A stretch of DNA of 64,000 nucleotides from Micromonospora sp. C28SCA-DRY-2 (GTDB taxonomy: Bacteria > Actinomycetota > Actinomycetes > Mycobacteriales > Micromonosporaceae), in contig NZ_JAUMKD010000004.1 of assembly GCF_030519475.1 (NCBI RefSeq), positions 578,406 through 642,405 on the forward strand, given 5' to 3'. The notes under the pieces were generated by a model. It searched no databases, was not told the origin of the DNA, and saw only the letters and a list, made by a program, of their open reading frames with translations. Position numbers and translations under genes: made by a program. This document shows positions 33,216 to 42,238 of this stretch, piece after piece. Each line of letters opens with the position of its first letter. Position 1 is the first letter of the stretch.

Positions 33216-33673
33216 CACCGGTCCACCAGGCAGTCGCTGCGGTCCTGACCGAGCGCGTCGAGCAGGTGCGGCACGACGCGCGGCAGCAGATACTTGCTGG
33301 CCAGCGCGGTCACCGGCACCCACTCGAACCCGACGTGGTCGGGATCGGGCGGGTTGGGCATGCGGGGTGCGGCGTCGTCGAGGGGTTCGGCGAGGAAGTT
33401 GAACTGAACCTTCTGCACGTCGCCGAACTCGCCCTGCCAAGCATGGGGGACGTACTCGACGACGAACAGCAGCCGGCGGGCTCGCACGCGTAGCCCGGTC
33501 TCCTCGGCGACCTTGCGGTACACGGCGTCGCGCAGGCACTCTCCCTCGCGGGCCTTGCCTCCCGGGAGGTTGTAGTGGAAGCCCGCAGCGTCGTCGTAGG
33601 ACAGCAGAAGGAAATGGTCGTCGCGCAGGACGGCGGCCTTCACCGACACGCTGATCTGCGGCAATGGGGGCAT
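33212..33673 (-). CDS. Nudix hydrolase
   Basis: A 153-aa protein with a nearly complete Nudix box, GGKAREGECLRDAVYRKVAEE then TGL (the Arg-Glu pair is Arg-Lys, the last two Glu are kept), and VFVV/VQFNFLAEPL strands. Would hydrolyse a nucleotide-X pyrophosphate; the substrate is unknown. ATG 33673 follows AGGAGACC. In the RiPP operon between PEP-mutase-like and methyltransferase genes. Confidence 0.82.
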   Translation of the reverse strand: MPPLPQISVSVKAAVLRDDHFLLLSYDDAAGFHYNLPGGKAREGECLRDAVYRKVAEETGLRVRARRLLFVVEYVPHAWQGEFGDVQKVQFNFLAEPLDDAAPRMPNPPDPDHVGFEWVPVTALASKYLLPRVVPHLLDALGQDRSDCLVDRW

Positions 33674-33708
33674 GTGGGGGTCTCCTGGTCGAGGGGTCGG
33701 ATGCAGGT

Positions 33709-34545
33709 TCAGACGCGGGCGTAGGGATCGCCGATGGCCAGCAGCTCACCGACGGTGGCCAGCGGCACCGTGCCTGGCGAGCCAGTGCCGGCCAGCTCCG
33801 CGGCGGCGGCGCGCATGCCCGCCAGGGCGGCGCGGCTGAGCTGGTTGGCGTAGATGCACATGGCGAACCCGGCCAGGCCCAGCTCCTGCCATCCGAGGTG
33901 GGCAAAGGCGGTCGGCACGGTGACCAGCGGAACGGGCGAGTTCCACTCCCGAGCGGTGCGCAGCGCCTCGTGTCCCGAGGCGTCGCGGGAGTGGATCAGT
34001 ACCGCGTCCGCGCCGTGAACGGCGTAGTACGTGGCCCGCTCGAGGGCATGCGAGAACGGTGCGCCGGCGATCAGCGCTTCCGTGCGGGCGATGAGCACCA
34101 GTTCGTCGCTGGCCCGGCGCATCTCCCGCAGTTGGTCGGCGACGACGCCGACATCGGCTAGTCCCTGGGCGCGGTGGGTGCTGAAGCTGTTGCACTTCGG
34201 GTAGGCGCTGTCCTCCAGGCACAGCGCGGCGGCGCCGGCCCGGGCCAGATCGAAGGCGCAGCGGCGGGCCGATTCCGCGAACCCGCCGGCGTTGTCGACA
34301 TCGACCACCACGGGCAGGTGGGCCGTGCGCCCGACCGCGAGCACCACGTCACACAGGTCACGCACGCCGAGCACGTTGGCGTCGGCGAGCCCGGCAGCGG
34401 CGGAGACCTCCAGGCTGCTGACCCACAGCGCGTCGAAGCCAGCACCGGCCGCGGCGGTGGCGGCCAGCGCGTTGACCGCGCCGACCGCCCGGACCGGGAT
34501 ACCGGTGCGCGCCGTCAAGGCCCGGCGCAGACTCTCAGCGCTCAC
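33709..34545 (-). CDS. PEP mutase/isocitrate lyase superfamily enzyme
   Basis: A 278-aa (beta/alpha)8 enzyme. LWVSSLEVSAAAG, VVVDVDNAGGF (metal Asp), CLEDSAYPKCNSF and ARTEALIAG follow phosphoenolpyruvate mutase closely; the mutase signature EDKxxxKxNS is present as EDSAYPKCNS, so the second Lys and Asn of the gating loop are kept and the first Lys is Ser. VPLVTVPTAF also matches mutases. Phosphonopyruvate synthesis is possible, though hydrolase or lyase members cannot be excluded. GTG start overlaps the dTMP-kinase-like gene by 11 nt. Confidence 0.72.
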   Translation of the reverse strand: MSAESLRRALTARTGIPVRAVGAVNALAATAAAGAGFDALWVSSLEVSAAAGLADANVLGVRDLCDVVLAVGRTAHLPVVVDVDNAGGFAESARRCAFDLARAGAAALCLEDSAYPKCNSFSTHRAQGLADVGVVADQLREMRRASDELVLIARTEALIAGAPFSHALERATYYAVHGADAVLIHSRDASGHEALRTAREWNSPVPLVTVPTAFAHLGWQELGLAGFAMCIYANQLSRAALAGMRAAAAELAGTGSPGTVPLATVGELLAIGDPYARV

Positions 34546-35218
34546 CGGCCACCGCCTCAGTCGCGGGATCGAGCGGCGGCACGAGATCGTGCGCGATGAG
34601 CACCTGCCAGACCTGGTCCAAGACGCTGCCGGGGCTGGCGCTGGCGTCGATGTGCGCGACGCTGCCCAGCAGCGGGTAGGCCGCCGGCCCGTTGACGATC
34701 TCGGTGTAGACCTGACGAACCCGGGCCTGCACGTCAAGCACGTCCCAGTCTTCCCGGACAGCGTCACCCTGCCGGCCGTGCGCCCGCCGCAGCGAGTCGC
34801 GCGGGTCCAGGTCGAGCACCAGCGTCAGATCAACCGGCTCGCTGATGCCGGCAGCCAGCCGCTCGTAGGTTTCTCCCGGCTTCATGTCGTGCTTGACGGC
34901 GAAGAACGCCAGCTCGCTGACCAGCCAGCGGTCGCTGATTACCGGGCGGTTCGGCAACGCCGGCCGCACCAGCCGCACCAGCGTCGCCTCCTTGTCGGCC
35001 ACCAGCGCCTGCAAGTACCGGTCGCGGTTGTCCGGCGATGGCTGGTACTTGCCCTCCACGATGTCGGCGGCGGCGTCGGCGGCCATGAAGTTGCTGGTCA
35101 GGATGCACAGCGGTGTCACCCCGTAGAGGCCCTCCCACAGCCGGAACAGACCCTTGCGCAGCGTCGTCTTGCCCGTGCCGTCCAATCCCTCGATCACGAT
35201 GAACGGATAGCCCCGCAT
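34535..35218 (-). CDS. Thymidylate-kinase-like P-loop kinase
   Basis: A 227-aa protein with Walker A IEGLDGTGKTTL, the DR(W) segment VISDRWLVSELAF and a LID-like RDSLRRAHGRQGDAV. The fold is that of dTMP kinase, but the cluster context and divergent mid-region (YQPSPDNRDRYLQALVADKE) suggest a different phosphate acceptor. ATG 35218 shares a base with the upstream TAA. Confidence 0.78.
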   Translation of the reverse strand: MRGYPFIVIEGLDGTGKTTLRKGLFRLWEGLYGVTPLCILTSNFMAADAAADIVEGKYQPSPDNRDRYLQALVADKEATLVRLVRPALPNRPVISDRWLVSELAFFAVKHDMKPGETYERLAAGISEPVDLTLVLDLDPRDSLRRAHGRQGDAVREDWDVLDVQARVRQVYTEIVNGPAAYPLLGSVAHIDASASPGSVLDQVWQVLIAHDLVPPLDPATEAVAGER

Positions 35219-35970
35219 TACTCCACCTGCCCGGCGCCGGTACCGCCGGCGTACTTCGTGAACCGACCCCGCCACGGCACCGCAATCGACACCAGGTCGA
35301 CCAAGCGCAGCTCGGCGAGTTCCTCCAACAGCGCCGGCATCCGTCGCTCGACCGCGACGCTCGCCGCCAACGCCCGGCAGTACGCCATCCGCAAGCCGGC
35401 CTCAGCGACTCCGCCTGCTCGCAGGTGTTCCTCCAACACGCGGATCGCCATACCAAGCGCGACAATGCCGGCCGCCTCCTCCAGCACCATCCGCGCTATT
35501 GATGCAGTGCTGGGTTGCAAACTGCGGTGATGCACACCGCGATGGCGGATGATCGCGAAGAACCCGACCCACCAGGCCGCCGCGCCGCAAACAGCCGCTA
35601 GATCGGCAGCCACCACCTGGTCGACCCCATCCATGATCAGCTCGTTGGCCTGAGCCATTGCCGCAGGTGCGAGCACGTTCGTCGGACCTACCGGAAACGC
35701 ATAGCGCGCTGGAAGGTCCAGCCACGGACGAAGTCCGGCGTCGTCGACGTGACTGGACACAGACGCGAGGTGTGTGACCTCAACGGCTGCCAACGCCGCT
35801 GCGAGTCCAACACCCTGGACGTCCGGCAAAGGGGTGTTCGATGCAAGCACCTCTCGCCATTCAGAGAGATGCAGGTGAACCCGCTGTACTTGGAGGCCGT
35901 CACCGACCGCCAGCCACAAGCGGTGCAGGGGCACTGCTGAAGTAGGTCGTAACTGAGGTGGAGGAGGCAC
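35218..35970 (-). CDS. Unknown protein, first gene of RiPP operon
   Basis: A 250-aa protein with GTG start 35970 after GAGGGG. Helical with small hydrophobic stretches (DLAAVCGAAAWWVGFFAII, MVLEEAAGIVALGMAIRVLE) and a conserved-looking HRGVHHRS; no family recognised. It opens the ten-gene minus-strand operon, directly downstream of the operator at 36059-36111. Confidence 0.65.
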   Translation of the reverse strand: MPPPPQLRPTSAVPLHRLWLAVGDGLQVQRVHLHLSEWREVLASNTPLPDVQGVGLAAALAAVEVTHLASVSSHVDDAGLRPWLDLPARYAFPVGPTNVLAPAAMAQANELIMDGVDQVVAADLAAVCGAAAWWVGFFAIIRHRGVHHRSLQPSTASIARMVLEEAAGIVALGMAIRVLEEHLRAGGVAEAGLRMAYCRALAASVAVERRMPALLEELAELRLVDLVSIAVPWRGRFTKYAGGTGAGQVE

Positions 35971-36058
35971 GGATACCCCTCATGCAGGATCGGGCGGACG
36001 ATTAACGGCAGCAGCCGCACGTCAATTGACGCAGACCCCGCTACAGAGAGCCAGGAGG

Positions 36059-36111
36059 CGCATGCGGACAGATCCGCTTGTCCGCATGCGTGAACGGGTT
36101 GTCCGCATGCG
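36059..36111. promoter_or_regulatory. Operator with three TGTCCGCATGCG half-sites
   Basis: A perfect 12-bp inverted repeat (36059-36070 CGCATGCGGACA; 36079-36090 TGTCCGCATGCG; 8-nt spacer) followed by a third half-site at 36100-36111, 21 bp after the second, i.e. two helical turns. It lies between the divergent RiPP operon and the XRE/TPR regulator. A close relative with the same spacing is at 39666-39693. Confidence 0.75.
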
Positions 36112-36247
36112 ACGTGCCCACGGTGCGAGTCCTGCATCCACGCCGTTGTTCTTGGTTGCGCCGCGCTGAACGCTGCGTGACCCTATGTGGGCGATGTCCA
36201 CGCTGCTCGATGCCGTGCGGGTGCGAGCAGCCTGAGGAGGCGGTGTC

Positions 36248-37636
36248 ATGGGTCAGACTCCGCGGGCGCTCCAGCCGTCCTTGTCCGAGCGCCACTTCTT
36301 CGGCGCCGAGCTGCGTCGGCTGCGGGAGCGGGCCAACCTTTCGCAGGCACGGCTGGGCGCCGTGATCCGATTCAGCGCCGACCTGGTGCGTCGGGTCGAG
36401 ACAGCGGACCGATTCCCCTCTCGGGAGTTCGTCGAGGCCTGCGACAAGGCGTTGGGGACCGGAGGAGCCTTGATGCGCCTGCTACCGCTTCTCGGGAAGA
36501 AGCGGACCAGCGAGGGCAAGCCGATGGCCGTCTCACCAGCCGGCCAGGGCAACCTCAGCAGCCTGCTGTCCAATCACTCCGCGGAGACGTCACGGCTGGC
36601 TGAGATGGTCGTGCGGGTTCCGTTCCAGCCAGGCGTCCTCGATCGCGCCGCCCTGGACTGGCTGAACGCTCCGGCGGGACCCCGTCTGTCCGTGGCCGGA
36701 CGATCTGGCTCGTCTGATCAGGTTTGCGAAGAGGATCTCTACTCCGCTGAGACCGCTCTGGCGATGTTCCGGCAGTTGGACCACACCCACGGCGCCGGAC
36801 GAATCCACGCGCAGGTTCAGCGGTACGTCGAAGGGGAACTGAATAGGCTGCTGGCGAAGAGCCCGGCCTCGGAAGCGATCGGTCGGCGCCTCTACACGCT
36901 GGCGGCGGGGTTCTTCGAACTGTGCGGGTACCAGGCGGTCGACGCTGGCGCCCATGGTCTCGCGCAGCGCCGGTACCTACGCGCTCTACGGCTGACGCAG
37001 GCCGCCGACGACCGCCTCTACGGCAGCTACCTGCTCGCCGTGAACATTGGCCACCTGGCGCTGCACTGCGGTCACCCCGAGCCGGCGCTGCGGATGGCGC
37101 TCACGGCGGTGCGAGGAAGTGAGACTCAGGCGACGCCAGCCGTGGGAGCCTCGCCGCACGCCGTGGTGGCGCGGACGCACGCCCGCCTCGGACGCGAAGG
37201 TGACTGCCTGACCCACCTCGACATCGCGGAGAGGCAGCTGGCCCGCAGCGGGCCCGAGGACGAGCCGCCGTGGATCCGGTACTTCAATCCGGCCTACCTC
37301 GCCGACGAGATCGCCCACTGCTTCCACGACTTGGGCCGACCGCAGCAGACCCAACGGCACGTGGCTGAGGCCCTTACCGCGCTGAGCCCCACCCACGTCC
37401 GGCGACTCGCCATCGACACCGCGCTCCTGGCCTCGTCGCTAGCTGCCGCCGGCCGAATCGACGAAGCGTGCGCCACCGCCCGGGCGGCGGTGGACCACGC
37501 CGCCCGGACCACGTCGCACCGCTGCTTGCAGCGCATCGTCGAGGTACAAGCCGATCTTGAGCCCTATCGGTGCGAGCCGGAGGTTCGCGAGTTCGGCGAG
37601 TACGTGCGCCATCAGCTACCGCTGGCGGCGGTGTGA
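36248..37636 (+). CDS. XRE regulator with TPR-type C-terminus
   Basis: A 462-aa protein: HTH at residues about 18-55 (FFGAELRRLRERANLSQARL, GAVIRFSADLVRRVETA), then helical repeats characteristic of actinomycete XRE-TPR regulators (AQRRYLRALRLTQAADDRLY, VARTHARLGREGDCLTHLDI, ALTALSPTHVRRLAIDTALL). Paralogous at the N-terminus to 25293-26819. Divergent from the RiPP operon across the triple operator, so the first candidate for the regulator binding it. Its 3' end overlaps the convergent peptidase gene by 25 bp. Confidence 0.85.
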   Translation: MGQTPRALQPSLSERHFFGAELRRLRERANLSQARLGAVIRFSADLVRRVETADRFPSREFVEACDKALGTGGALMRLLPLLGKKRTSEGKPMAVSPAGQGNLSSLLSNHSAETSRLAEMVVRVPFQPGVLDRAALDWLNAPAGPRLSVAGRSGSSDQVCEEDLYSAETALAMFRQLDHTHGAGRIHAQVQRYVEGELNRLLAKSPASEAIGRRLYTLAAGFFELCGYQAVDAGAHGLAQRRYLRALRLTQAADDRLYGSYLLAVNIGHLALHCGHPEPALRMALTAVRGSETQATPAVGASPHAVVARTHARLGREGDCLTHLDIAERQLARSGPEDEPPWIRYFNPAYLADEIAHCFHDLGRPQQTQRHVAEALTALSPTHVRRLAIDTALLASSLAAAGRIDEACATARAAVDHAARTTSHRCLQRIVEVQADLEPYRCEPEVREFGEYVRHQLPLAAV

Positions 37637-39441
37637 CCCCAGCGGCGCGTCGCCGCAGCCGCCATCACGGAGCGGTAGTGAGCCAGTTCCGCCTCCAGCG
37701 CCGCACCCGCCTGGCTGGACGTCGCCACGTAGTGACCGACATCGGGAAGTAGCAGCAACTCGGGCGCCGTGCCGGTGGCCGCCAACTGGTCGGCGAGTTC
37801 CCGCACATCCTCGACCACGGCCACCTGATCGGCGGTGCCGTGAATGAACAGCACCGGCCGCTGGACAGCGGCAGCACTGACCCGCCCGGCGCCACCCTGC
37901 AGCCGCATGGCATGCGCACGCTGGAATCGGGGCACGGTCTTGGCCCAGCGGTCAGGGTCCACGATCGCTGACACGGCGGTGGCGGCGGCGAACGGACCGT
38001 CCTGTGCCACGGCATGCAGCGCCGTGTATCCGCCAGCACTGGCGCCACGGATGAAGACCTGCCCCGGCATTGCCCGCCCTGCCGCCAGCAGGTGGTCCGC
38101 CACTGCCGCGCAGTCGGCGACGTCGTCAAGGCCCCACCGGCCGTACAGCGATTCCCGGAAGCTCCGGCCGTACCCAGTGCTGCCCACGTAGTCGACATCG
38201 ACGACGGCGAACCCGCGACTGGTGAAGAACTGTGCCTGCCAGTCCAGGCGCAACAGGCAGGAGGCGGTGGGCCCAGGGTGCGCCCGAACGATCACGGGTG
38301 CCCGCCAGCTCGCCGTCGATCCCGTCGGCGGATAGACCAGTGCCAGCACCTCACGGCCGCCCGGGACGGGGACCCGCAGTTCCGTCGGTGTGGACACCTG
38401 CGCCTTGGACAGTTCGGCGTGCTCCGACCTGGCAATCACCTCCACCCGCGGACTGTCGTCGGTCAGGTGCACCAGCGCGACCTGCGGGGCCGCGGTCGGT
38501 GACGACCCGATCAGCGCCACCGTCGTCCCGTGCGCCGCAAGGTAGGGCTTGATCGACGTGTAAGGGAGGTCCACCGAGCGAACGGTGCCGCAAGGGTCGA
38601 TGACGACGAGGCGGTGCCGCGGCCCCTCCTGCACCACCACGGCGATCCGTCCGTCGTCAAGGAAGTCGTACGACGCGTAACCCAGCTCCCACGGCTCCGC
38701 GGCACACTCACCCGCGATCGGTGCCACGGCCTCGACTGTGTGGCCGTCCCAGCGGTACAGATTCCACCAGCCGCTGCGGTCCGACACGAAGTACAACGCC
38801 CCGTCGGGCCCCCACCGCGGCTCCACCGCCGACTCATCCGGATCACCGGCGACCTTCACTGGGCTCCCGATGCGCCCACCAGGCGAGTACGAGGCGACCC
38901 ACACTTCACAGGCGTCCCAGGGCATGTCGTGGTCGCTCCAAGCGGTCCAGGCCAGTAAGCCTGGACCCGGCCGAGGCGCGCCAAGGAATCCTGAAGATGC
39001 GACGAGTGTCCGCATCTGCTGAGCCTCCGTGAGCGACACCGCGATGAGTTCGTCACCCTGCTCCGACTCGCGCACCGCCAGTAGCTCGCCGTCACCGACG
39101 GTCAGGTCTCCGATGGCTCCTCGGCGCACCAACTCGAGTTCATCGCCCTGACGACGGCTCCGAAGAAGGCCACCTCCGCCAACACACCACAACGTTCCCT
39201 CGACAACAGCGAAAGATCCGCCACCGTACGCGTGAACACCGCTGGTCACGTCGAAACCCTCGGGACTGACGTCGTGCGTGCCCTCGCCGGGCCGCCACCT
39301 CGTCACTGTCGCGACCCCGCCAGCCTCAGGACGAGTCTCCAACCAGTACAGCGCGCTATCACGGACACGAAGCTGGTCATAGCTCACAGAGGCGCGGACA
39401 GCGTCCTCCACCGAGACAGCGGTACTTTCCGCCAACCTCAC
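37612..39441 (-). CDS. S9-family prolyl-oligopeptidase-like peptidase
   Basis: A 609-aa serine peptidase. Residues about 30-350 are beta-propeller-like (WGPDGALYFVSDRSGWWNLY, YRWDGHTVEAVAP). The C-terminal hydrolase has IVRAHPGPTAS, nucleophile in RGASAGGYTALH, Asp in IHGTADQVAVVED and His in LPDVGHYVATS. GTG 39441 follows GAGGGGGG; the open frame upstream is Arg-rich and non-coding. No signal peptide is seen. It shares a divergent promoter and operator with the permease, so leader removal or turnover of the RiPP is a plausible role (inference). Confidence 0.87.
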   Translation of the reverse strand: MRLAESTAVSVEDAVRASVSYDQLRVRDSALYWLETRPEAGGVATVTRWRPGEGTHDVSPEGFDVTSGVHAYGGGSFAVVEGTLWCVGGGGLLRSRRQGDELELVRRGAIGDLTVGDGELLAVRESEQGDELIAVSLTEAQQMRTLVASSGFLGAPRPGPGLLAWTAWSDHDMPWDACEVWVASYSPGGRIGSPVKVAGDPDESAVEPRWGPDGALYFVSDRSGWWNLYRWDGHTVEAVAPIAGECAAEPWELGYASYDFLDDGRIAVVVQEGPRHRLVVIDPCGTVRSVDLPYTSIKPYLAAHGTTVALIGSSPTAAPQVALVHLTDDSPRVEVIARSEHAELSKAQVSTPTELRVPVPGGREVLALVYPPTGSTASWRAPVIVRAHPGPTASCLLRLDWQAQFFTSRGFAVVDVDYVGSTGYGRSFRESLYGRWGLDDVADCAAVADHLLAAGRAMPGQVFIRGASAGGYTALHAVAQDGPFAAATAVSAIVDPDRWAKTVPRFQRAHAMRLQGGAGRVSAAAVQRPVLFIHGTADQVAVVEDVRELADQLAATGTAPELLLLPDVGHYVATSSQAGAALEAELAHYRSVMAAAATRRWGHTAASGS

Positions 39442-39665
39442 GGACCCCCCTCGAACAACTTCCGGACCGTGGCCCAAACGGCAGCTCCTCGTCAACCGGG
39501 CTCGGAGGCGTCGGACGCCGGGGCCGCGAAGGCTTTCGTGTCGCCAGGCCGGCGCGAGTGCTCCTCGGACACGGCCGACTCTACGCCCGAGCCTCTCGCC
39601 CCCTACCGCTGGACATCCTGTCTCGAAGTGCCCATCGGCCGCGCTACCTCGTCGGCGACGAAGTC

Positions 39666-39693
39666 GATGCGGACAACAGTGTTTGTCCGCATC
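39666..39693. promoter_or_regulatory. Operator GATGCGGACA-N8-TGTCCGCATC
   Basis: Perfect 10-bp inverted repeat with an 8-nt spacer in the 325-bp gap (39442-39766) between the divergent peptidase and permease genes. Inner half-sites TGCGGACA and TGTCCGCA are identical to those at 36059-36090. Nothing else was recognised in the gap. Confidence 0.75.
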
Positions 39694-39766
39694 TCCGGTA
39701 TCGACCCTGGCCAACGATTCGAGCGAACCTTTCCGAGCGGTTAGGCCATTCACGGGCGGCCCAGCA

Positions 39767-41218
39767 ATGAATGTTTCTGCCGCCGAGAAACGAGCTCATT
39801 GGAAGGGTGCGATGCAATTACAGGAGGAGTTGGCGCGGTACGGCTACCGCCAGGAACTGGCCCGGAAGCTGCGATTCCGGGACCTGATCGCCTACGGCCT
39901 GGTGTACATGGTGCCGATCGCGCCGATGGCGATCTTCGGAAGCGTCTACGCGGGCTCTGGCGGCATGGTGGCCCTGGCGTATGCGGTCGGTGTGGTGGCG
40001 CTGGTGTTCACCGCGTTCTCGTACGCGCAGATGGTCAAGGCGTTCCCGATGTCGGGCAGCGTCTACAACTACGCCGGTCGCGGCATCAGCCCGCCGGTCG
40101 GCTTCCTCGCTGGCTGGGTGATCCTGCTCGACTACGTGCTCGTGCCAGGGCTGCTGTATCTCGTGGCGGCGTTGGCGATGCACGCGACCGTCCCCGCGGT
40201 GCCGGTATGGGTGTGGCTACTGGGCTTCGTCACGGTCAACACGATCATCAACTCGGTCGGCATCCGCATGACGGCGATGGTCACCCGGGTGATGCTGATC
40301 GGGGAGCTGATCGTCCTGGCGGTCTTCCTCGCTGTCGCCGGCTGGGCCGTCGCCTCCGGAAAGGGCCGGTTCAGCTGGGGGGCGTTCTACAACGCCGACA
40401 CCTTCACCTGGTCGCTCGTCGCTGGGGCGGTGTCGATCGCCGTGTTGTCGTTCCTCGGCTTCGACGGCATCTCCATGCTGGCTGAGGAGACCCGCGACGG
40501 CGCCCGGCAGATCGGCCGGGCCATGGCCGCCGTCCTCGTCTTGGCCGGAGTGCTGTTCATCGCGCAGACGTGGCTGGCCGCGATGCTCGTCCCCGACGCC
40601 GACGGCCTGCTCGCAGAGGGCGATCCGAATGGCACCGCCTTCTACGACGCCGCGCAGGTGGCCGGCGGGGGCTGGCTGGCAACGCTGTGCGCCGTGGCGA
40701 CGGCGATCGCGTGGGGTCTGCCGAACTCGATGGTCGCCCAGGTCGCCACCTCAAGGCTGCTCTACGCGATGGCACGGGACCGGCAGCTACCCGCCTTTCT
40801 GGCGAAGGTGTCGATCCGCCGCAGCGTGCCGATCAACGCCACCCTGCTCACCGGTGCCGTGTCCCTCACCCTCGGCCTGTACATGGCGACCCGCGCGGAC
40901 GGCATCGCCCTGCTGTCGTCGCTGATCAACTTCGGGGCGTTGGTCGCCTTCCTCGTCCTGCACGTCTCCGTCGTCGTGCACCACCTCATCCGCTGCCGCA
41001 GCCGCAACTGGTGGGCACACCTGGTCATGCCGGGCATCGGGTTCGCGATCCTCGCCTACGTCGTGGTCAACGCCAACATCGCCGCCCAGCGCCTCGGCCT
41101 GGCGTGGCTGGCCCTGGGCGTGGTCGTGCTGGCCGGCCTGTACCTGTCCGGTCGCCGGCCAGCCCTGTCGGGCCTGGCACCGGCCCAGCCCGCCCGACGT
41201 GACATGGAACGGGTGTGA
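39767..41218 (+). CDS. APC-family amino acid permease
   Basis: A 483-aa membrane transporter with about 12 hydrophobic helices; FRDLIAYGLVYMVPIAPMAI and GSVYAGSGGMVALAYAVGVV form the first two, SVYNYAGRGISPPVGFLAGW and SFLGFDGISMLAEETRD (helix 6 region) are APC signatures. It would import amino acids, amines or a small peptide fragment by cation coupling. The ATG at 39767 lacks a clear RBS; M at 39812 is possible. GTGA overlap with the acetamidase gene. Confidence 0.87.
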   Translation: MNVSAAEKRAHWKGAMQLQEELARYGYRQELARKLRFRDLIAYGLVYMVPIAPMAIFGSVYAGSGGMVALAYAVGVVALVFTAFSYAQMVKAFPMSGSVYNYAGRGISPPVGFLAGWVILLDYVLVPGLLYLVAALAMHATVPAVPVWVWLLGFVTVNTIINSVGIRMTAMVTRVMLIGELIVLAVFLAVAGWAVASGKGRFSWGAFYNADTFTWSLVAGAVSIAVLSFLGFDGISMLAEETRDGARQIGRAMAAVLVLAGVLFIAQTWLAAMLVPDADGLLAEGDPNGTAFYDAAQVAGGGWLATLCAVATAIAWGLPNSMVAQVATSRLLYAMARDRQLPAFLAKVSIRRSVPINATLLTGAVSLTLGLYMATRADGIALLSSLINFGALVAFLVLHVSVVVHHLIRCRSRNWWAHLVMPGIGFAILAYVVVNANIAAQRLGLAWLALGVVVLAGLYLSGRRPALSGLAPAQPARRDMERV

Positions 41219-42227
41219 ACGGCATGGACACGATCGTGTACCGGCCCGCCCGCGACGAGCTCGCCTACACCTTCGGCGGGCGGATGCCGGTGGCGCACGT
41301 GCGCTCCGGCGACCTGCTGGAGGTCTTCACCGAGGACTGCTTCGGTGGGCTGGTTCGCGGGCCGGCGGACCTGCCGTCGCAGGTGTGCCGCATGCCCTAC
41401 CTGAATCCGGTGTCCGGGCCCTTCTTCGTCGAGGACGCCGAACCCGGCGACACCCTCGCCGTCCACCTTGTGTCGATCACACCTGCCCGTGACTGGGGTG
41501 TGTCGTCCACGTTCCCGCATTTCGGGGCGCTGACCTCCACGTCGCAGACCGCCACCCTGCAGCCGCCCCTGCAGGAGCGGGTGTGGGTATACGGCATCGA
41601 CCGGCAGGCCGGGACGGTGCGGTTCCAGGCCACGGAGACCGAGCACAGCGTGGACCTGCCGCTGGACCCGATGATCGGCACCATCGGTGTCGCACCGGGT
41701 GGCATGGAGGCCCGCTCCACGATCGTCCCGGACAGCCACGGCGGGAACCTCGACACCCCGGAACTGCGCGCTGGCACCACGCTCTATCTCGGGGTGAACG
41801 TGCACGGGGCGATGCTCGCCCTTGGCGACGGCCACGCCCGCCAGGGCGAGGGCGAGGCCTGCGGGGTTGGAGTGGAGATCGCCACGACCACCACTCTGAT
41901 CGTCGAGGTCATCAAAGGCATGCCGACGGTGTGGCCCCGGCTGGAGACCGACACGTCGCTCATGTCGATCGGCTGCGCCCGGCCCCTCGAGGACACGTAC
42001 CGCATCGCCCAGCGCGACCTCGTCCGCTGGACGAGCGCGCTCACCGGCCTGGACGAGCTCGACGCCTACCAGCTCGTCTCGCAGGCGGGGCGGGCGCCGA
42101 TCGGCAACGTGTGCGACCCGAACTACACATCCTCGCCGCCGTCGACAAGGCGCTGCTCTCCGACCCGGCCGCCGCGTACGGCGGGGTGCACGACCGGTTG
42201 CGGCAGCGCCCGGCCAGGCCACGGTAG
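41215..42227 (+). pseudogene. Acetamidase/formamidase, frameshift near 42126
   Basis: FmdA/AmdA-family amidase: DLLEVFTEDCFGG, FFVEDAEPGDTLAVHL, FPHFGALTSTSQTA, MIGTIGVAPGG, VNVHGAMLALGDGHARQGEG and TVWPRLETDT appear in one frame up to IGNVCDPNY; the end (LAAVDKALLSDPAAAYGG) continues in another frame to a stop at 42227. One missing base explains it. The enzyme would release ammonia from a short amide, which fits the amino acid permease it is coupled to by GTGA. Confidence 0.8.
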
Positions 42228-42238
42228 GAGGCGGTGCG

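Noticed and set aside
33212..33673. Treating the RiPP-operon Nudix protein as a second copy of the NrtR sensor
   Set aside because: It is only 153 aa and has no winged-helix C-terminus; it is a stand-alone Nudix enzyme.
37612..39753. Longer peptidase start at 39753
   Set aside because: The added 100 residues run across the operator and are Arg-rich; GTG 39441 has a strong RBS.
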